A DNA stretch of 64,000 nucleotides, taken from Xanthomonas arboricola pv. juglandis (GTDB lineage Bacteria; Pseudomonadota; Gammaproteobacteria; Xanthomonadales; Xanthomonadaceae). The DNA lies in assembly GCF_001013475.1 (NCBI RefSeq), contig NZ_JZEF01000002.1, positions 126,785 through 190,784 on the forward strand, given 5' to 3'. The notes under the pieces were generated by a model. The model had not been told where the DNA came from. It saw only the letters and a program-made list of their open reading frames with translations, and ran no database searches. Of the stretch, positions 1-10,128 are shown piece after piece. A program made the position numbers and the translations under genes. The stretch's first letter is position 1, and each line of letters begins with the position of its first letter.

Positions 1-1514
1 GGGCGTATTACACGGTTCCTGGCAATGCCGTGGCCACTGGCGCTTTTGCTGGCCAGCCGGGGCGGACAGTGAATGGTCAATTGGTACCACGTGGTGCGCT
101 TTACGCGCGCTCCCGTGTCTATCAGACCAGCAGCTCCACCTATGAAAACATCAACAGCGCCTTCTATGTCGAAGACAATTGGCGAGTGACGGAAAACTTC
201 CTCGCCGTGCTTGGTCTGCGCGGGGAGAAGTTCGAGAACAAGAACGGCGACGGTATCGCCTGGGTAGAATCGGATTACAAACTCGCGCCACGGCTTGGTT
301 TCTCGTGGGACGTGCTCGGCGATGCCAGCTTGAAGCTGTTCGGAACCGCCGGTCGGTACTACATTCCTGTCGCCACGAACTCAAGCATCCGTGCAACGGG
401 TGCCGAATCCACGGTCTCCAACTGGTACTTCGTCAACGGCTGGAGTGAAGCAGACGGCACACCGGTCGGCCAGGGCGCCCAGATCGGTGCGACTCAGACC
501 AACGGCTCGCTGGTTGCGCCAAACCCGGCTTCGGTTGCATCCACCAATCTTTCGCCCATGTATCAGGACGAGGTGATTCTGGGTGGGCAACTGCAGCTGA
601 CGGAAAACTGGATGGCGGGCGCACGTATGATCCGCCGCGAAGTGAAATCGGGCATGGACGATACCTGCACGACCAACCCGTGGATCGATTGGGCCGCAGA
701 CAATGGCTTTACCGACTTTGATCCGAGTTCGGTCCCGAGCTGCTACTTCCTGAATCCGGGTAGCGACGTCACCATCAATGTCGACTTGAACGGCGATGGT
801 GAAGTGGAACTGGCAACCCTGCCAGCCTCGTATCTCGGCCTTCCCGAGTACCGGCGCATTCACACCGCACTGGAGTTCTTCTGGGAGCGCACCGGGGAAA
901 AATTCAATTTCCAGGGCTCCTATACATTTGCCAGAACGCGCGGCAATGTGGAGGGCTACGTCAATTCCACATTGGAGCAGGAAGATCCGGGCCTAACGCA
1001 GGACTTCGACCACCGTCTGTTCACCGACGGCACCTACGGGCCGACACCCAACGATCGCCAGCACACACTCAAGCTGTTCGGCGCTTACGCGCTCACACCG
1101 GAATGGCAGCTCGGCGGCAACCTGATTCTGCAGTCCGGCCGTCCGGTCAATTGCCAAGGTTATATCCCGCTGGACGACATCCCGCAGCCCGACCAAGGCA
1201 CGCTGACCAACTACAGTGGTTCAAGTTTCTATTGCTTGGATGCTGAAGGCACGCGTGTGCTGCGTCAGCGTGGTGATGAGGGGCGGACACCCTGGACCTG
1301 GACGTTCGACCTAGCTGCGGTGTACATGCCGAACTGGGCTGATAACAAGCTGCGTATCAAGCTGGATGTCTTCAACCTGTTCAACAATGACCGCGTCACC
1401 GAGTACAACGAGTTCAGTGAAGCGTCTCGCGATGTGATCAGCCCGAACTATTTGAACGATCAGAACTATCAGACGCCTCGTTCGTTCCGGTTGACCGCTC
1501 GCTACGACTTCTAA
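1..1514 (+). CDS. TonB-dependent receptor, Oar-like, C-terminal part (5' end outside window)
   Basis: The reading frame is open to the window edge (first full codon at base 3) and ends with TAA at 1512-1514, so only the C-terminal ~500 residues are present. They read as alternating beta-strands of an outer-membrane barrel and end in the aromatic RYDF typical of outer-membrane proteins. Text such as YVEDNWRVTENF and DVFNLFNNDRV is characteristic of Oar/OmpA-related TonB-dependent receptors. No plug domain or TonB box can be seen because the N-terminus is missing. The substrate cannot be told. It would depend on the TonB-ExbB-ExbD system, a copy of which lies at 19-22 kb. A strong terminator follows. 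Confidence 0.85.
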   Translation, partial: AYYTVPGNAVATGAFAGQPGRTVNGQLVPRGALYARSRVYQTSSSTYENINSAFYVEDNWRVTENFLAVLGLRGEKFENKNGDGIAWVESDYKLAPRLGFSWDVLGDASLKLFGTAGRYYIPVATNSSIRATGAESTVSNWYFVNGWSEADGTPVGQGAQIGATQTNGSLVAPNPASVASTNLSPMYQDEVILGGQLQLTENWMAGARMIRREVKSGMDDTCTTNPWIDWAADNGFTDFDPSSVPSCYFLNPGSDVTINVDLNGDGEVELATLPASYLGLPEYRRIHTALEFFWERTGEKFNFQGSYTFARTRGNVEGYVNSTLEQEDPGLTQDFDHRLFTDGTYGPTPNDRQHTLKLFGAYALTPEWQLGGNLILQSGRPVNCQGYIPLDDIPQPDQGTLTNYSGSSFYCLDAEGTRVLRQRGDEGRTPWTWTFDLAAVYMPNWADNKLRIKLDVFNLFNNDRVTEYNEFSEASRDVISPNYLNDQNYQTPRSFRLTARYDF

Positions 1515-1543
1515 CTCGCAGTATCCGTGCCTTACATGCGATG

Positions 1544-1573
1544 TCCGGCCTCGTGAGAGGCCGGATTTTTATT
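1544..1573 (+). terminator. Rho-independent terminator of the TonB-dependent receptor gene
   Basis: A perfect 9-bp stem (1544-1552 with 1557-1565), GTGA loop, then a run of five T. It lies 30 bases after the receptor stop codon and before the convergent mnmE. Confidence 0.85.
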
Positions 1574-1616
1574 TGACGAATGCTGCATTCATCGCTGCAC
1601 GTGGTGCCGCGCCGCA

Positions 1617-2957
1617 TCACTTGCCGATACAAAAACTCGAAAAGATCTTGCCCAGCAATTCGTCGGCGCTCAGCTTGCCGGTGATCTCGCCGAGTGCTTC
1701 CTGTGCCAGGCGTAATTCTTCGGCGGCCAGTTCGAGTTGTTCGAAGCCCAGCTCCAGATCCGCTGCGTCTGCATGCTGTTCGGCGCGGCGCAATGCCTCG
1801 ACATGCCGCGTGCGTGCGGAGAATTCGCCTTCCACGCTGTCCGCTCCATCGCCCAGCGCGAGCTCGCGCAACCGGACGTGCAACTGCTCCAGTCCCTGCC
1901 CGGTCACCGCCGAGACCGCGACCGCGTCGCGATCGAGCGCTGCGGGGCCGGCCAGCAGATCGCATTTGTTGTGGATCCACAGCTGAAACGGCACCGCATC
2001 GATGGCATCGCCGATCGCATCGCGCGCGGCTTGCGGGTCGCGTGCATCCAGTACCACCAGCGCCAGGTCGGCGCGCTGCAACTCCGCACGCGCGCGACGC
2101 ATGCCCTCGCGCTCGATCGCATCGCCGCCCTCGCGCAGGCCGGCGGTGTCGACCAACGTGAGTTCGAAGCCATCGAGCTGGATGGCTTCCTGCAAGGTGT
2201 CGCGGGTGGTGCCGGCGACATCGGTGACGATGGCACGCTCGCTACCGGCCAATGCATTGAGCAACGAACTCTTGCCGGCATTGGGCGGGCCGATCAGCAC
2301 CGCGTGCAGGCCGTCGCGCAACTTGCGCCCGCGCTCGGCATCGCGCAGCAGTTGCGCCAGCAGTGCGCGCGCCTGCTGTAGCCCGTCGCGCACCTGCGCC
2401 CCGCCCAGCGTATCGAGCGGCTCGTCGGCAAAGTCGATCGCCGCTTCCACGTGGATACGCAGCCGGGTGAGGCTGTCGCTAAGCGCATCGACACGTTGCG
2501 AAAACACACCGTCCAAGGATCTGCGCGCGGCACGTGCCGCACGCAGGTCGCCGGCGGCGATCAGATCGGCGATGGCTTCGGCCTGCGCCAGATCGAGTTT
2601 GCCGTTGAGAAAGGCACGCTCGCTGAACTCGCCCGCGCGTGCCTGCCGCGCACCCAGTGCAATGCAACGCGCCACCAGCTGCCGCAACAGCACCGGGCTG
2701 CCGTGTCCCTGCAGCTCCACCACGTCTTCGCCGGTAAAGCTGCGCGGCGCCGGAAACCACAAGGCGATGCCATCGTCGATCACCTCGTCCTGCGCATCGC
2801 GAAAGCGCGCGTAGCGTGCCTGCCGTGGCTGCAACTGCGCAACGCCCAGCCCGGCGGCGATCTGCGCCGCCTGCGGCCCGGACAGGCGTACGATCCCCAC
2901 CCCACCGGCTCCTGCAGCACTGGCGATAGCAACAATGGTAGAAGTGGAAGACGACAT
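1617..2957 (-). CDS. mnmE: tRNA modification GTPase MnmE (TrmE)
   Basis: MnmE, with MnmG, forms the 5-carboxymethylaminomethyl group on U34 of several tRNAs. The 446-residue product has the normal family length. After the N-terminal tetrahydrofolate-binding domain it carries the GTPase motifs in order: GPPNAGKSS (G1), AGTTRDT (G2), DTAG (G3) and NKCD (G4). It ends in the conserved CIGK motif with its essential Cys. The ATG at 2955-2957 is chosen over one two codons upstream and over a long upstream extension, because it gives the usual N-terminus ([13 protein letters not shown]). It is the last gene of the leftward rpmH-rnpA-yidC-mnmE cluster. Confidence 0.97.
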   Translation of the reverse strand: MSSSTSTIVAIASAAGAGGVGIVRLSGPQAAQIAAGLGVAQLQPRQARYARFRDAQDEVIDDGIALWFPAPRSFTGEDVVELQGHGSPVLLRQLVARCIALGARQARAGEFSERAFLNGKLDLAQAEAIADLIAAGDLRAARAARRSLDGVFSQRVDALSDSLTRLRIHVEAAIDFADEPLDTLGGAQVRDGLQQARALLAQLLRDAERGRKLRDGLHAVLIGPPNAGKSSLLNALAGSERAIVTDVAGTTRDTLQEAIQLDGFELTLVDTAGLREGGDAIEREGMRRARAELQRADLALVVLDARDPQAARDAIGDAIDAVPFQLWIHNKCDLLAGPAALDRDAVAVSAVTGQGLEQLHVRLRELALGDGADSVEGEFSARTRHVEALRRAEQHADAADLELGFEQLELAAEELRLAQEALGEITGKLSADELLGKIFSSFCIGK

Positions 2958-3122
2958 CGGCATTGCTCTGAGGTGGATTGAAGAAGACAAGCGCGGCGAT
3001 GCAGCGACTGCGCGACCGGCAGCGGCATCGTGCCGATGCCCGGGTCCCTGGTGTATCAACGCCTCCATCGCGGCACGCGTGCTCCTGGCGACTGTTCGCA
3101 CCGATGCGTCAGCCGCCGTGAA

Positions 3123-5821
3123 TCACAGCGATTGCAACTGCGTACGCGCCTGCGCGGCGCCGCTGCCTTGCGGTTGCAATTCCAGGTAGGTGGAATAGGC
3201 CTTGCGCGCCTTGTCGCGATCACCGGCTTTTGCGTAGGCATCGCCGAGATTGAGATAGGCCACCGCACGCGATGGATCGATTTTCAAGGTATTTTCCAGC
3301 CAGCGCGCCGATTCGGCAAAGCGTTCCTGGCGGTAGTACACAAAGCCCAGGTTGTTGGCGGCCAAGGCAAAGTCCGGACGCAGCTTCAAGGCCTCGGCAA
3401 ACTGCTCGGCCGCTTCGGCGTAGCGTTTTTCCTTGTACAACTGCAGGCCGCGTTCGTTGGCCAGCTGCGCGCGTTGGCGGTCGCTGCTCTTCACCGCCGT
3501 CGGCAATACCAGCCTGGCTTCGCCACCTTGCAATGTCTTCACCGTCACCGGCGCCGCAGCTGTTGCAGCACCGCTGGCCGGGGCGACAGGACGCGCCGCA
3601 TCCACGCGTCCGTTGAGTGCGATCGCATCGGCAGACAGCTGCGCGGTGCCGGCGGTCAGGAACTCCTCGCCGCTCGGTACCTGGAACACGAACTCGCCGC
3701 CCTGCGAGCCGGGCAGGCTGCCGAATGCCGGGGTCTGCGCCGACACTGCCGACACCGCCGGTGCGACATAGGCCGCCAGTTCGGTGCCGGTGATCAGGCC
3801 GTCGCCATTGAGGTCGCCCTTGCCCGCCAGCGCCTGCAGCAGCACCCAGGTAAACACCGAATGCCCGTTCGGGCCGCTGTCGGCCACTTGCTGATCGGCA
3901 CCGCCGGCAGTGAGCATCTGGCGGGCGATGCGTCGTGCGTTCTCGCGCAAGTAGGCGCTGGACGTCGGCCCGCCGCGCGTCAGGCCCAGTCCGCTGTAGC
4001 AGGCATCCATCACGAACAATACATGCTTGGCCTGCAGGCTTTCGGCGATGTTCTGCAGGTCGCTCATTGCGATCGCATCGCTGGCCAGCTGTTGCGGATC
4101 CGAGTCGACCGGAATGATGTAGCCCAGGTCGCGCCCGGATGCCAGCCGGCGCGTGGCGCCATGCCCGGCGAAGAACACGAACACGCGATCGTTGGCCTGC
4201 GCGCGTCCCTCGCCGAGGCGATCGTGGAACGCCGCAAGAATATTGTTGCGCGTGGCCTGCCCGTTCTTGAGCACGACCACCTGCGAGGACGGAAATCCCA
4301 ACGGGCCGGTCAAGGTGCTGGCGATGGCCTGCGCGTCGTTGGCGGCATATTCGAGCTTGGGCCAGTGCGCGTAGTCGTCGATCCCGATCACGATCGCCCA
4401 GGAGTTGGCGTAGCCGGTGGTCACGGTCGCCTCGGCCGCCGCGCTGGGCGCGTGCGCCACCGAAAACTCGCGGCCGTTCCAGCCGGCGAACTGGTAGCCG
4501 TCGGCGATCAGGCGATCCAGGATCTGCGGCAGCGCCTTCACTGCACGGTCGTGGATGTCATGGAACAACACGATGCCGCGCTGCTCCTTGTTCACCTGGT
4601 CGAGCACGCGCTGCACGATCGACTCGGGCACCGGGTCGGCCCAGTCCATCGAATCGATGTTCCACATGATCGACTTCAAACCCGCCTCGCCCAGCAGCTG
4701 CAAGCCTTCGGCATTGCGCGCCCCATACGGAAACCGGAACAATGGCGCACGTTTGTCGTCCACCGCACGCAACAACGTATCGGTATCCAGCACCTGGCTG
4801 CGCAATGCATCGCCGGTGGTCTTGGACAACTGCGCATGGGTGAGGCTGTGGTTGCCAACCGCATAACCTTCTTCCATCAGCGCATGGCTGATCTTGGATA
4901 ACGGCGCGAGTGTCGGCTTGCCCTGCGCGTCCAGGCTGCCAGGTTGCGGCCCACTTCGAAGAACACGCCCGGCACGTCGTAGCGTTTGAGAATGGCCACG
5001 ATCTCTTCGGTATAGGCCTTGTGCGGGCCATCGTCGAAGGTCAGCACCACCGTCTTGGGCGGCAGGTCGCGGCCGAAGATTTCGCTGTCGCTGTCGCGTG
5101 CGGAAAATGGGTACGGCTCCACCACGCCATGATCGCGCAGGATCTTTTCGCGCGTGTACAGGCTGCGCAGATGCGCCACGTAGTCGTCCCACTTCTCGCG
5201 CTTGGGCACGATCGCGCGGCTGCGATCGAAGCGGCTGAAAATCTGCGTCAGTTCCTTGTTGTAACTGCGCTCGATCTCGTCCAGCGCTTCCAGATCCTCG
5301 CCGATGCGCTGATGCAGCTTCACCGCCGGCAGTGCCGAATCGCGGCCAATGCGTGCGTGCAGGTCGCGCAACACTTCGGCAAACGCCAGGCGGTCGGCAT
5401 CGTAGAGATCCGATGCCGATTCGATCTCGTCCAGCACCGTGGCGATCGTCGCGAAGCGACGCGCTGCGTTCGACGTCAGCACCGTCTCGAATCGCGCAGC
5501 GATGCGTTCGCGCTGTTGGAGGTTTTCATGGAACAGCTGCTGTCCCACGCTGCTGGAGGTGGCGCGATCGCGTGGCGTCTGGGCATCGGCATCGGCCAGC
5601 AACACGATGATGCGGCGATGCCGGTCCAGTTGCTCGCGCAGCTGCGCGATCAGTGCGCGTGCGTCGTCGCTGTCGGTTTCGGCTGGCGCACCAGCGGCGG
5701 CCGGCGCAGCGGTGCTGGCAGCAGACGCTGCCTCGCCGGCGGTCTGCTTGCCGCAGCCGGCCATCGCCAGCATTCCGGCGCAACCGGCGCACAGCAACAG
5801 GCGATACAGCGGCGATGACAT
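3123..5821 (-). pseudogene. Lipoprotein with polysaccharide deacetylase, caspase (C14), EF-hand and TPR parts; split by a -1 frameshift
   Basis: Two frames together encode one protein of about 899 residues. The first frame (from ATG 5821) has a lipoprotein signal ending LAMAGC, then a NodB-type deacetylase domain with TFDDGP near residue 261. The second frame continues with the HSLTH metal motif (~325), a caspase-like domain (~474-690) with catalytic His in FFAGHG (~554) and Cys in MDACYSG (~608), a canonical EF-hand loop DLNGDGLITGTE (~670) and C-terminal TPRs (~785-885). The frames join at 4938-4943, where GCCAG would restore the frame if it were GCCCAG (one C missing). Both active-site sets are intact, so the break is recent or a sequencing error. 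The protein is probably periplasmic or outer-membrane anchored. Its function is unknown. Confidence 0.85.
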
Positions 5822-5880
5822 CACGACGGCGTCCTTGGCGATGAAGACAACAGGGCAGACAGCAACTGCGGCGACATGCA

Positions 5881-5903
5881 GAAAGCCCGCCTTGCGGCGG
5901 GCT
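5881..5903 (-). terminator. Hairpin after yidC, possible Rho-independent terminator
   Basis: A perfect 8-bp stem (5884-5891 with 5896-5903) lies just past the yidC stop. Reading leftward it is followed only by TTTC, so termination may be partial, with some read-through to the downstream genes. Confidence 0.6.
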
Positions 5904-5917
5904 CTGTGCAACTGCGC

Positions 5918-7639
5918 TTACTTGGCGTTGGCCTGGATGATCTTGCTCGGCTTCTCGCCGTGCTGGCGGATCATCCACCACTGGATCAGCAGACCCAGGC
6001 CGCCATTGACCACCCAATACAGCACCAGGCCGGCCGGCATGAAGGCCATCATGACGCCGAACACCAGCGGCATGAACTGCATCATCTTGGCCTGCATCGG
6101 GTCCATGCCCGGGGTCGGGGTCAGCTTCTGCGTGGCCCACATGATGGCGATGTTGAGCACCGGCAGGATGAAGTACGGATCGCGCGCGGTCAGATCCTGG
6201 ATCCAGCCCAGCCACGGCGCCTGACGCAGTTCCACCGATTCCACCAGCACCCAGTACAGCGCGAAGAAGATCGGCATCTGGATCAGCAGCGGCAGGCAGC
6301 CGCCCATCGGGTTGATCTTTTCCTTCTTGAACAGCTCCATCGTCGCCTGCTGGTACTTGACGCGATCGTCGCCGTAGCGCTCCTTCAGCTGCGCCAGGCG
6401 CGGCTGGAAGCGGCGCATCTTGGCACCGGACTTGTACTGCGCGGCCGACAACGGATACAGCGCCAGGCGCAGCAACACCACCAGGCCGATGATGGCCCAG
6501 CCCCAGTTGTGCAGGAAGCTGTGCAGATGGCTCAGCACCCAGAACAGGCCCTGGCCGATGATGGCCATGATCGAGAAGCGGCTGTAGTCGACCACGCGGT
6601 CCAGCCCCTTCACGTCTTCCTTGGCGATCAGGCTGACCAGCTTCGGGCCCACCCACAGGCGCGCTTCGGTGGTCGCGGTCTGGCCCGGCGCCACGGTGAA
6701 GGCCGGTCCACGCAGTTCGGCCACGTCACGCGGGCCGTCCTGGTTCAGCACGTACAGCGAGGCCTGGTCCTTCTGCGGAATCCACGCGGTAAAGAAGTGG
6801 TGCTGCAGCAGCGCCACCCAGCCGCCGGTGATCTGGCGATTGAGGCCACCGTCGTCCATGTAGTCCTTGAACGCGCGACGCTCGTAACCTTCCTGCGGGC
6901 TGTACCAGGTCGCCCCGTTGAAGCTGAAGGAATCGGGGTTGGTCATGCCGCGGCTGAGGATGGTCGGCACCCGGCTCAGCTTGCGGAACACGTAACCGTT
7001 CCACGGCGCGCCACTCTTGTTGATTACCTCGTCCTTGATCGAGATCGCATAGCGACCGCGTTCCAGGGTGAAGGTGCGGCGAATCGACACGCCGTTGGGG
7101 CCATTCCACACGAACGGCACCACCAGGGTGTTCTGGCCCTTGGCCAGTTCGAACGCGGTGCCCGGCTGTTCGGCGCGGAAGCCGCCCACGCCGGGTACCG
7201 GCGAATGCTCGCTGGCCCAGCCGCTGGTGGCGTTATAAGGATGCGCGGCGTCTTCGGTCAGCAGGCTGACCGGCGCGGTGCCGTCCTTGGTCTGCGGAAA
7301 CTGCAGCAGCTCGGCGTCGAGCACGCTGCGGCCGTCCAGCTTCAGGCGCAGCACGTCGGAGGTCAGGGTGATCACCGGCGCAGCACCGGCAGCGGCCGGC
7401 GTCGCGGCAGTCGTGCTGGTCGCCGGGACAGCGCCCGGCACGCCCGCCTGCGGGATGGCCTGGGCCGCTGGCACATTGGCCACCGGTGCCGCTGTGTCCA
7501 GATCGCGCGCAGCCGGCACCGACTGCGTTGCCGCAACCACCGGCGCATTGGCGGCCGCCTTGTCCTTGCCCCACTCCATCCACAGCAGCGCCGCGACCAT
7601 CAGCCAGGCAAAAATCAGGAAAACACGGGTCTGGTTCAT
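5918..7639 (-). CDS. yidC: Membrane protein insertase YidC
   Basis: YidC inserts and folds inner-membrane proteins, alone or with SecYEG. The 573-residue product begins with one transmembrane segment ([20 protein letters not shown]). A large periplasmic P1 domain of the Gram-negative type fills residues ~60-340. The C-terminal conserved membrane core follows, starting near residue 350 ([14 protein letters not shown], then [18 protein letters not shown]). A charged tail ends KIIQANAK. The start lies 15 bases after the rnpA stop, consistent with one transcription unit rpmH-rnpA-yidC. No yidD-sized gene lies between rnpA and yidC. Confidence 0.98.
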   Translation of the reverse strand: MNQTRVFLIFAWLMVAALLWMEWGKDKAAANAPVVAATQSVPAARDLDTAAPVANVPAAQAIPQAGVPGAVPATSTTAATPAAAGAAPVITLTSDVLRLKLDGRSVLDAELLQFPQTKDGTAPVSLLTEDAAHPYNATSGWASEHSPVPGVGGFRAEQPGTAFELAKGQNTLVVPFVWNGPNGVSIRRTFTLERGRYAISIKDEVINKSGAPWNGYVFRKLSRVPTILSRGMTNPDSFSFNGATWYSPQEGYERRAFKDYMDDGGLNRQITGGWVALLQHHFFTAWIPQKDQASLYVLNQDGPRDVAELRGPAFTVAPGQTATTEARLWVGPKLVSLIAKEDVKGLDRVVDYSRFSIMAIIGQGLFWVLSHLHSFLHNWGWAIIGLVVLLRLALYPLSAAQYKSGAKMRRFQPRLAQLKERYGDDRVKYQQATMELFKKEKINPMGGCLPLLIQMPIFFALYWVLVESVELRQAPWLGWIQDLTARDPYFILPVLNIAIMWATQKLTPTPGMDPMQAKMMQFMPLVFGVMMAFMPAGLVLYWVVNGGLGLLIQWWMIRQHGEKPSKIIQANAK

Positions 7640-7654
7640 CGGGCAGCAACTCGC

Positions 7655-8101
7655 TCAGTCGGAACTGGGTTCCGGCTCTGTCGGGGAAAGGGAGGATGGG
7701 TGCATCGTCCTGGCGGGCGGCATTGTGCCGGGCGCAGCAGGCAGGGGCAATGCGCCGGCACGGCGCAGCAGACGCAGGAAGGCGTCGCGAATCTGTGGAT
7801 TGGTCGCCTTTGCGGCTGCGGAGCGCGCCACAATCACGTAATCGCCGCCGGCAAGCTCGGGCAGCAGATGCCGCATGGCATCGCGCAACACGCGTTTGAT
7901 CCGGTTACGTCCCACCGCACGGGTATCGACCTTGCGCGACACCGCCATGCCCAGGCGCGGCGGCGTATCGCCGGTCCGCCAGTGCAGGCTGAGCAACGGG
8001 TCCGAGGTACGACGTGCAGTATCGAAAACGACCGTATATTGCGCACGCGTACGAACCCGCGCAGAGCGAGGAAATCGCCTGCACGGGTCCGATGCGTTCA
8101 C
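7655..8101 (-). CDS. rnpA: Ribonuclease P protein component RnpA
   Basis: RnpA is the protein subunit of RNase P, which matures tRNA 5' ends. The RNR-type signature [14 protein letters not shown] and the N-terminal [15 protein letters not shown] are present. The GTG at 8099-8101 ([10 protein letters not shown]) is preferred because a GAGG lies upstream. The same frame stays open to a TTG at 8141-8143 that touches the rpmH stop and would add 14 residues. The protein has a Pro/Ser/Glu-rich C-terminal tail of ~35 residues (to PTEPEPSSD) beyond the usual RnpA core. Confidence 0.93.
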   Translation of the reverse strand: MNASDPCRRFPRSARVRTRAQYTVVFDTARRTSDPLLSLHWRTGDTPPRLGMAVSRKVDTRAVGRNRIKRVLRDAMRHLLPELAGGDYVIVARSAAAKATNPQIRDAFLRLLRRAGALPLPAAPGTMPPARTMHPSSLSPTEPEPSSD

Positions 8102-8139
8102 GTTAGGGACTGCCTCGGCCGCAGGGAGCGGCGCGGCAA

Positions 8140-8280
8140 TCAAGCGCTCAGGCGCTTGCGGCCCTTGGCGCGGCGGCGAGCCAGGATCTTGCGGCCGTCG
8201 GCGGTTGCCATACGTGCGCGGAAGCCATGGTCGCGTGCTCGCTTGAGGTTGCTGGGTTGGAAAGTACGCTTGGTGGCCAT
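8140..8280 (-). CDS. rpmH: 50S ribosomal protein L34
   Basis: A 46-residue, very basic protein starting [20 protein letters not shown] and ending KGRKRLSA, the standard bacterial L34 sequence. ATG is at 8278-8280 and TGA at 8140-8142. It is first in the leftward rpmH-rnpA-yidC unit and divergent from dnaA, the classic bacterial origin arrangement. Confidence 0.98.
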
Positions 8281-8522
8281 GGGGCCCTCTGCATGAATGG
8301 AGACGAATAGAACCGGCAATTCTATAGGGCCATCAGCGGCCGGGTCAACTCCCCAGAGACGCTAGCTGAGGTGATGGCGGTCAAGCCCTGTGGATGGACC
8401 TGTGAATAAGTCTGGGAAAACCCTGTCCTCGGTGCTAGTCTGGCGCATCCTCTTTTCACTACCGGGCTGCGAGCACGGCGCTTTTCTGCGCGCCGCAGCC
8501 AGCAACAGATGATCATACTTTG
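8281..8522. promoter_or_regulatory. rpmH-dnaA intergenic region with one DnaA box
   Basis: This 242-bp divergent region must hold the promoters of rpmH and dnaA. It contains TGTGAATAA at 8401-8409, the reverse complement of TTATTCACA, which fits the relaxed DnaA-box consensus TTATNCACA. A weaker TGTGGATGG lies at 8389-8397. It is the first of three DnaA-box regions in the window and probably serves dnaA autoregulation. A direct role in initiation is possible but less supported than for the other two. Confidence 0.55.
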
Positions 8523-9851
8523 ATGGATGCTTGGCCCCGCTGTCTGGAACGTCTCGAAGCCGAATTCCCGCCCGAGGACGTCCACACCTGGTTGAAACCC
8601 CTGCAAGCCGAAGACCGCGGCGACAGCATCGTGCTGTATGCGCCGAACGCCTTCATCGTCGACCAGGTCCGCGAGCGCTACCTGCCGCGCATCCGCGAAC
8701 TGGTGGCGTATTTCGTCGGCAACGGCGAAGTGGCGCTGGCGGTCGGCTCGCGCCCGCGTGCGCCGGAACCGCAGCCGGCACCGATGGCCGCGCCCAGCGC
8801 ACCGGTTGCCGCGCCGATCGTGCCGTTCGCCGGCAATCTGGATTCGCATTACACCTTCGCCAACTTCGTCGAGGGCCGCAGCAACCAGCTTGGTCTGGCG
8901 GCCGCGATCCAGGCCGCGCAGAAGCCGGGTGACCGCGCCCACAACCCGCTGCTGCTGTACGGCAGCACTGGCCTGGGCAAGACCCACCTGATGTTTGCCG
9001 CCGGCAACGCGCTGCGCCAGGCCAATCCGGCCGCCAAGGTGATGTATCTGCGCTCGGAACAGTTCTTCAGCGCGATGATCCGGGCGCTGCAGGACAAGGC
9101 GATGGACCAGTTCAAGCGCCAGTTCCAGCAGATCGATGCGCTGCTGATCGACGACATCCAGTTCTTCGCCGGCAAGGACCGCACGCAGGAGGAGTTCTTC
9201 CACACCTTCAACGCGCTGTTCGATGGCCGCCAGCAGATCATTCTGACCTGCGACCGCTACCCGCGCGAGGTTGAAGGCCTGGAGCCGCGGCTGAAGTCGC
9301 GCCTGGCCTGGGGCCTGTCGGTGGCGATCGATCCGCCCGATTTCGAGACCCGCGCGGCGATCGTGCTGGCCAAGGCGCGCGAGCGCGGCGCCGAGATTCC
9401 GGACGACGTGGCGTTTTTGATCGCCAAGAAGATGCGCTCCAACGTGCGCGACCTGGAAGGCGCGCTCAACACGCTGGTGGCACGCGCCAACTTCACCGGC
9501 CGCTCGATCACGGTGGAATTTGCCCAGGAGACGCTGCGCGACCTGTTGCGCGCCCAGCAGCAGGCGATCGGCATCCCCAACATCCAGAAGACCGTGGCGG
9601 ACTACTACGGCCTGCAGATGAAGGACCTGCTCTCCAAGCGGCGCACCCGCTCGCTGGCGCGTCCGCGCCAGGTGGCGATGGCGCTGGCCAAGGAGCTGAC
9701 CGAACACAGCCTGCCGGAGATCGGCGACGCCTTCGCCGGCCGCGACCACACCACCGTGCTGCATGCCTGCCGGCAGATCCGCACGCTGATGGAGGCCGAC
9801 GGCAAGCTGCGCGAGGACTGGGAAAAGCTGATTCGCAAGCTCAGCGAGTAA
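8523..9851 (+). CDS. dnaA: Chromosomal replication initiator protein DnaA
   Basis: DnaA binds DnaA boxes and opens the origin. The 442-residue product has the N-terminal DnaB-interaction domain ([16 protein letters not shown]) and a short Pro/Ala-rich linker (~80-100). The AAA+ domain carries Walker [10 protein letters not shown] and Walker [10 protein letters not shown]. The C-terminal DNA-binding domain carries the signature [14 protein letters not shown]. The ATG at 8523 is used; a TTG one codon upstream is in frame. dnaN follows after a 277-bp box-containing gap. Confidence 0.99.
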   Translation: MDAWPRCLERLEAEFPPEDVHTWLKPLQAEDRGDSIVLYAPNAFIVDQVRERYLPRIRELVAYFVGNGEVALAVGSRPRAPEPQPAPMAAPSAPVAAPIVPFAGNLDSHYTFANFVEGRSNQLGLAAAIQAAQKPGDRAHNPLLLYGSTGLGKTHLMFAAGNALRQANPAAKVMYLRSEQFFSAMIRALQDKAMDQFKRQFQQIDALLIDDIQFFAGKDRTQEEFFHTFNALFDGRQQIILTCDRYPREVEGLEPRLKSRLAWGLSVAIDPPDFETRAAIVLAKARERGAEIPDDVAFLIAKKMRSNVRDLEGALNTLVARANFTGRSITVEFAQETLRDLLRAQQQAIGIPNIQKTVADYYGLQMKDLLSKRRTRSLARPRQVAMALAKELTEHSLPEIGDAFAGRDHTTVLHACRQIRTLMEADGKLREDWEKLIRKLSE

Positions 9852-10128
9852 GCCGGCAACGGTCTTGACCGCCCGCTTGGAGAAAAGCGTGGAAACGTTG
9901 GGGTCAAATGCGGGAGAATCTGTGGATAACGTTGCCTCGCAGGTCGGGCGGAAAACTATCCACAGGTTTTACCGCCAGACCAGGGGCACTAGTCCAACGA
10001 CTTTCAGGCGCTAATTTGTCTTTGGAAACAAACAGTTATGGTGGTTATCCGCTGAAAACGGCCCTACCATCACCACCAAGCTTTTGATTTATTCCATTAT
10101 CTTTTAAAGCATAGGGGCACGGAACCAC
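9852..10128. other. dnaA-dnaN intergenic region, candidate part of oriC
   Basis: It contains a perfect DnaA box, TGTGGATAA, at 9921-9929 and an inverted 8/9 match, CTATCCACA, at 9956-9964. An A/T-rich stretch at about 10080-10112 (around TTGATTTATTCCATTATC) could be an unwinding element. The dnaN promoter must also lie here. Bacterial origins often sit beside dnaA, but which of the three box regions is used cannot be decided by eye. Confidence 0.55.

Noticed and set aside
2443..2458. parS-like GCTTCCACGTGGATAC in mnmE
   Set aside because: 11 of 16 matches, below what the three clear sites show, and asymmetric.
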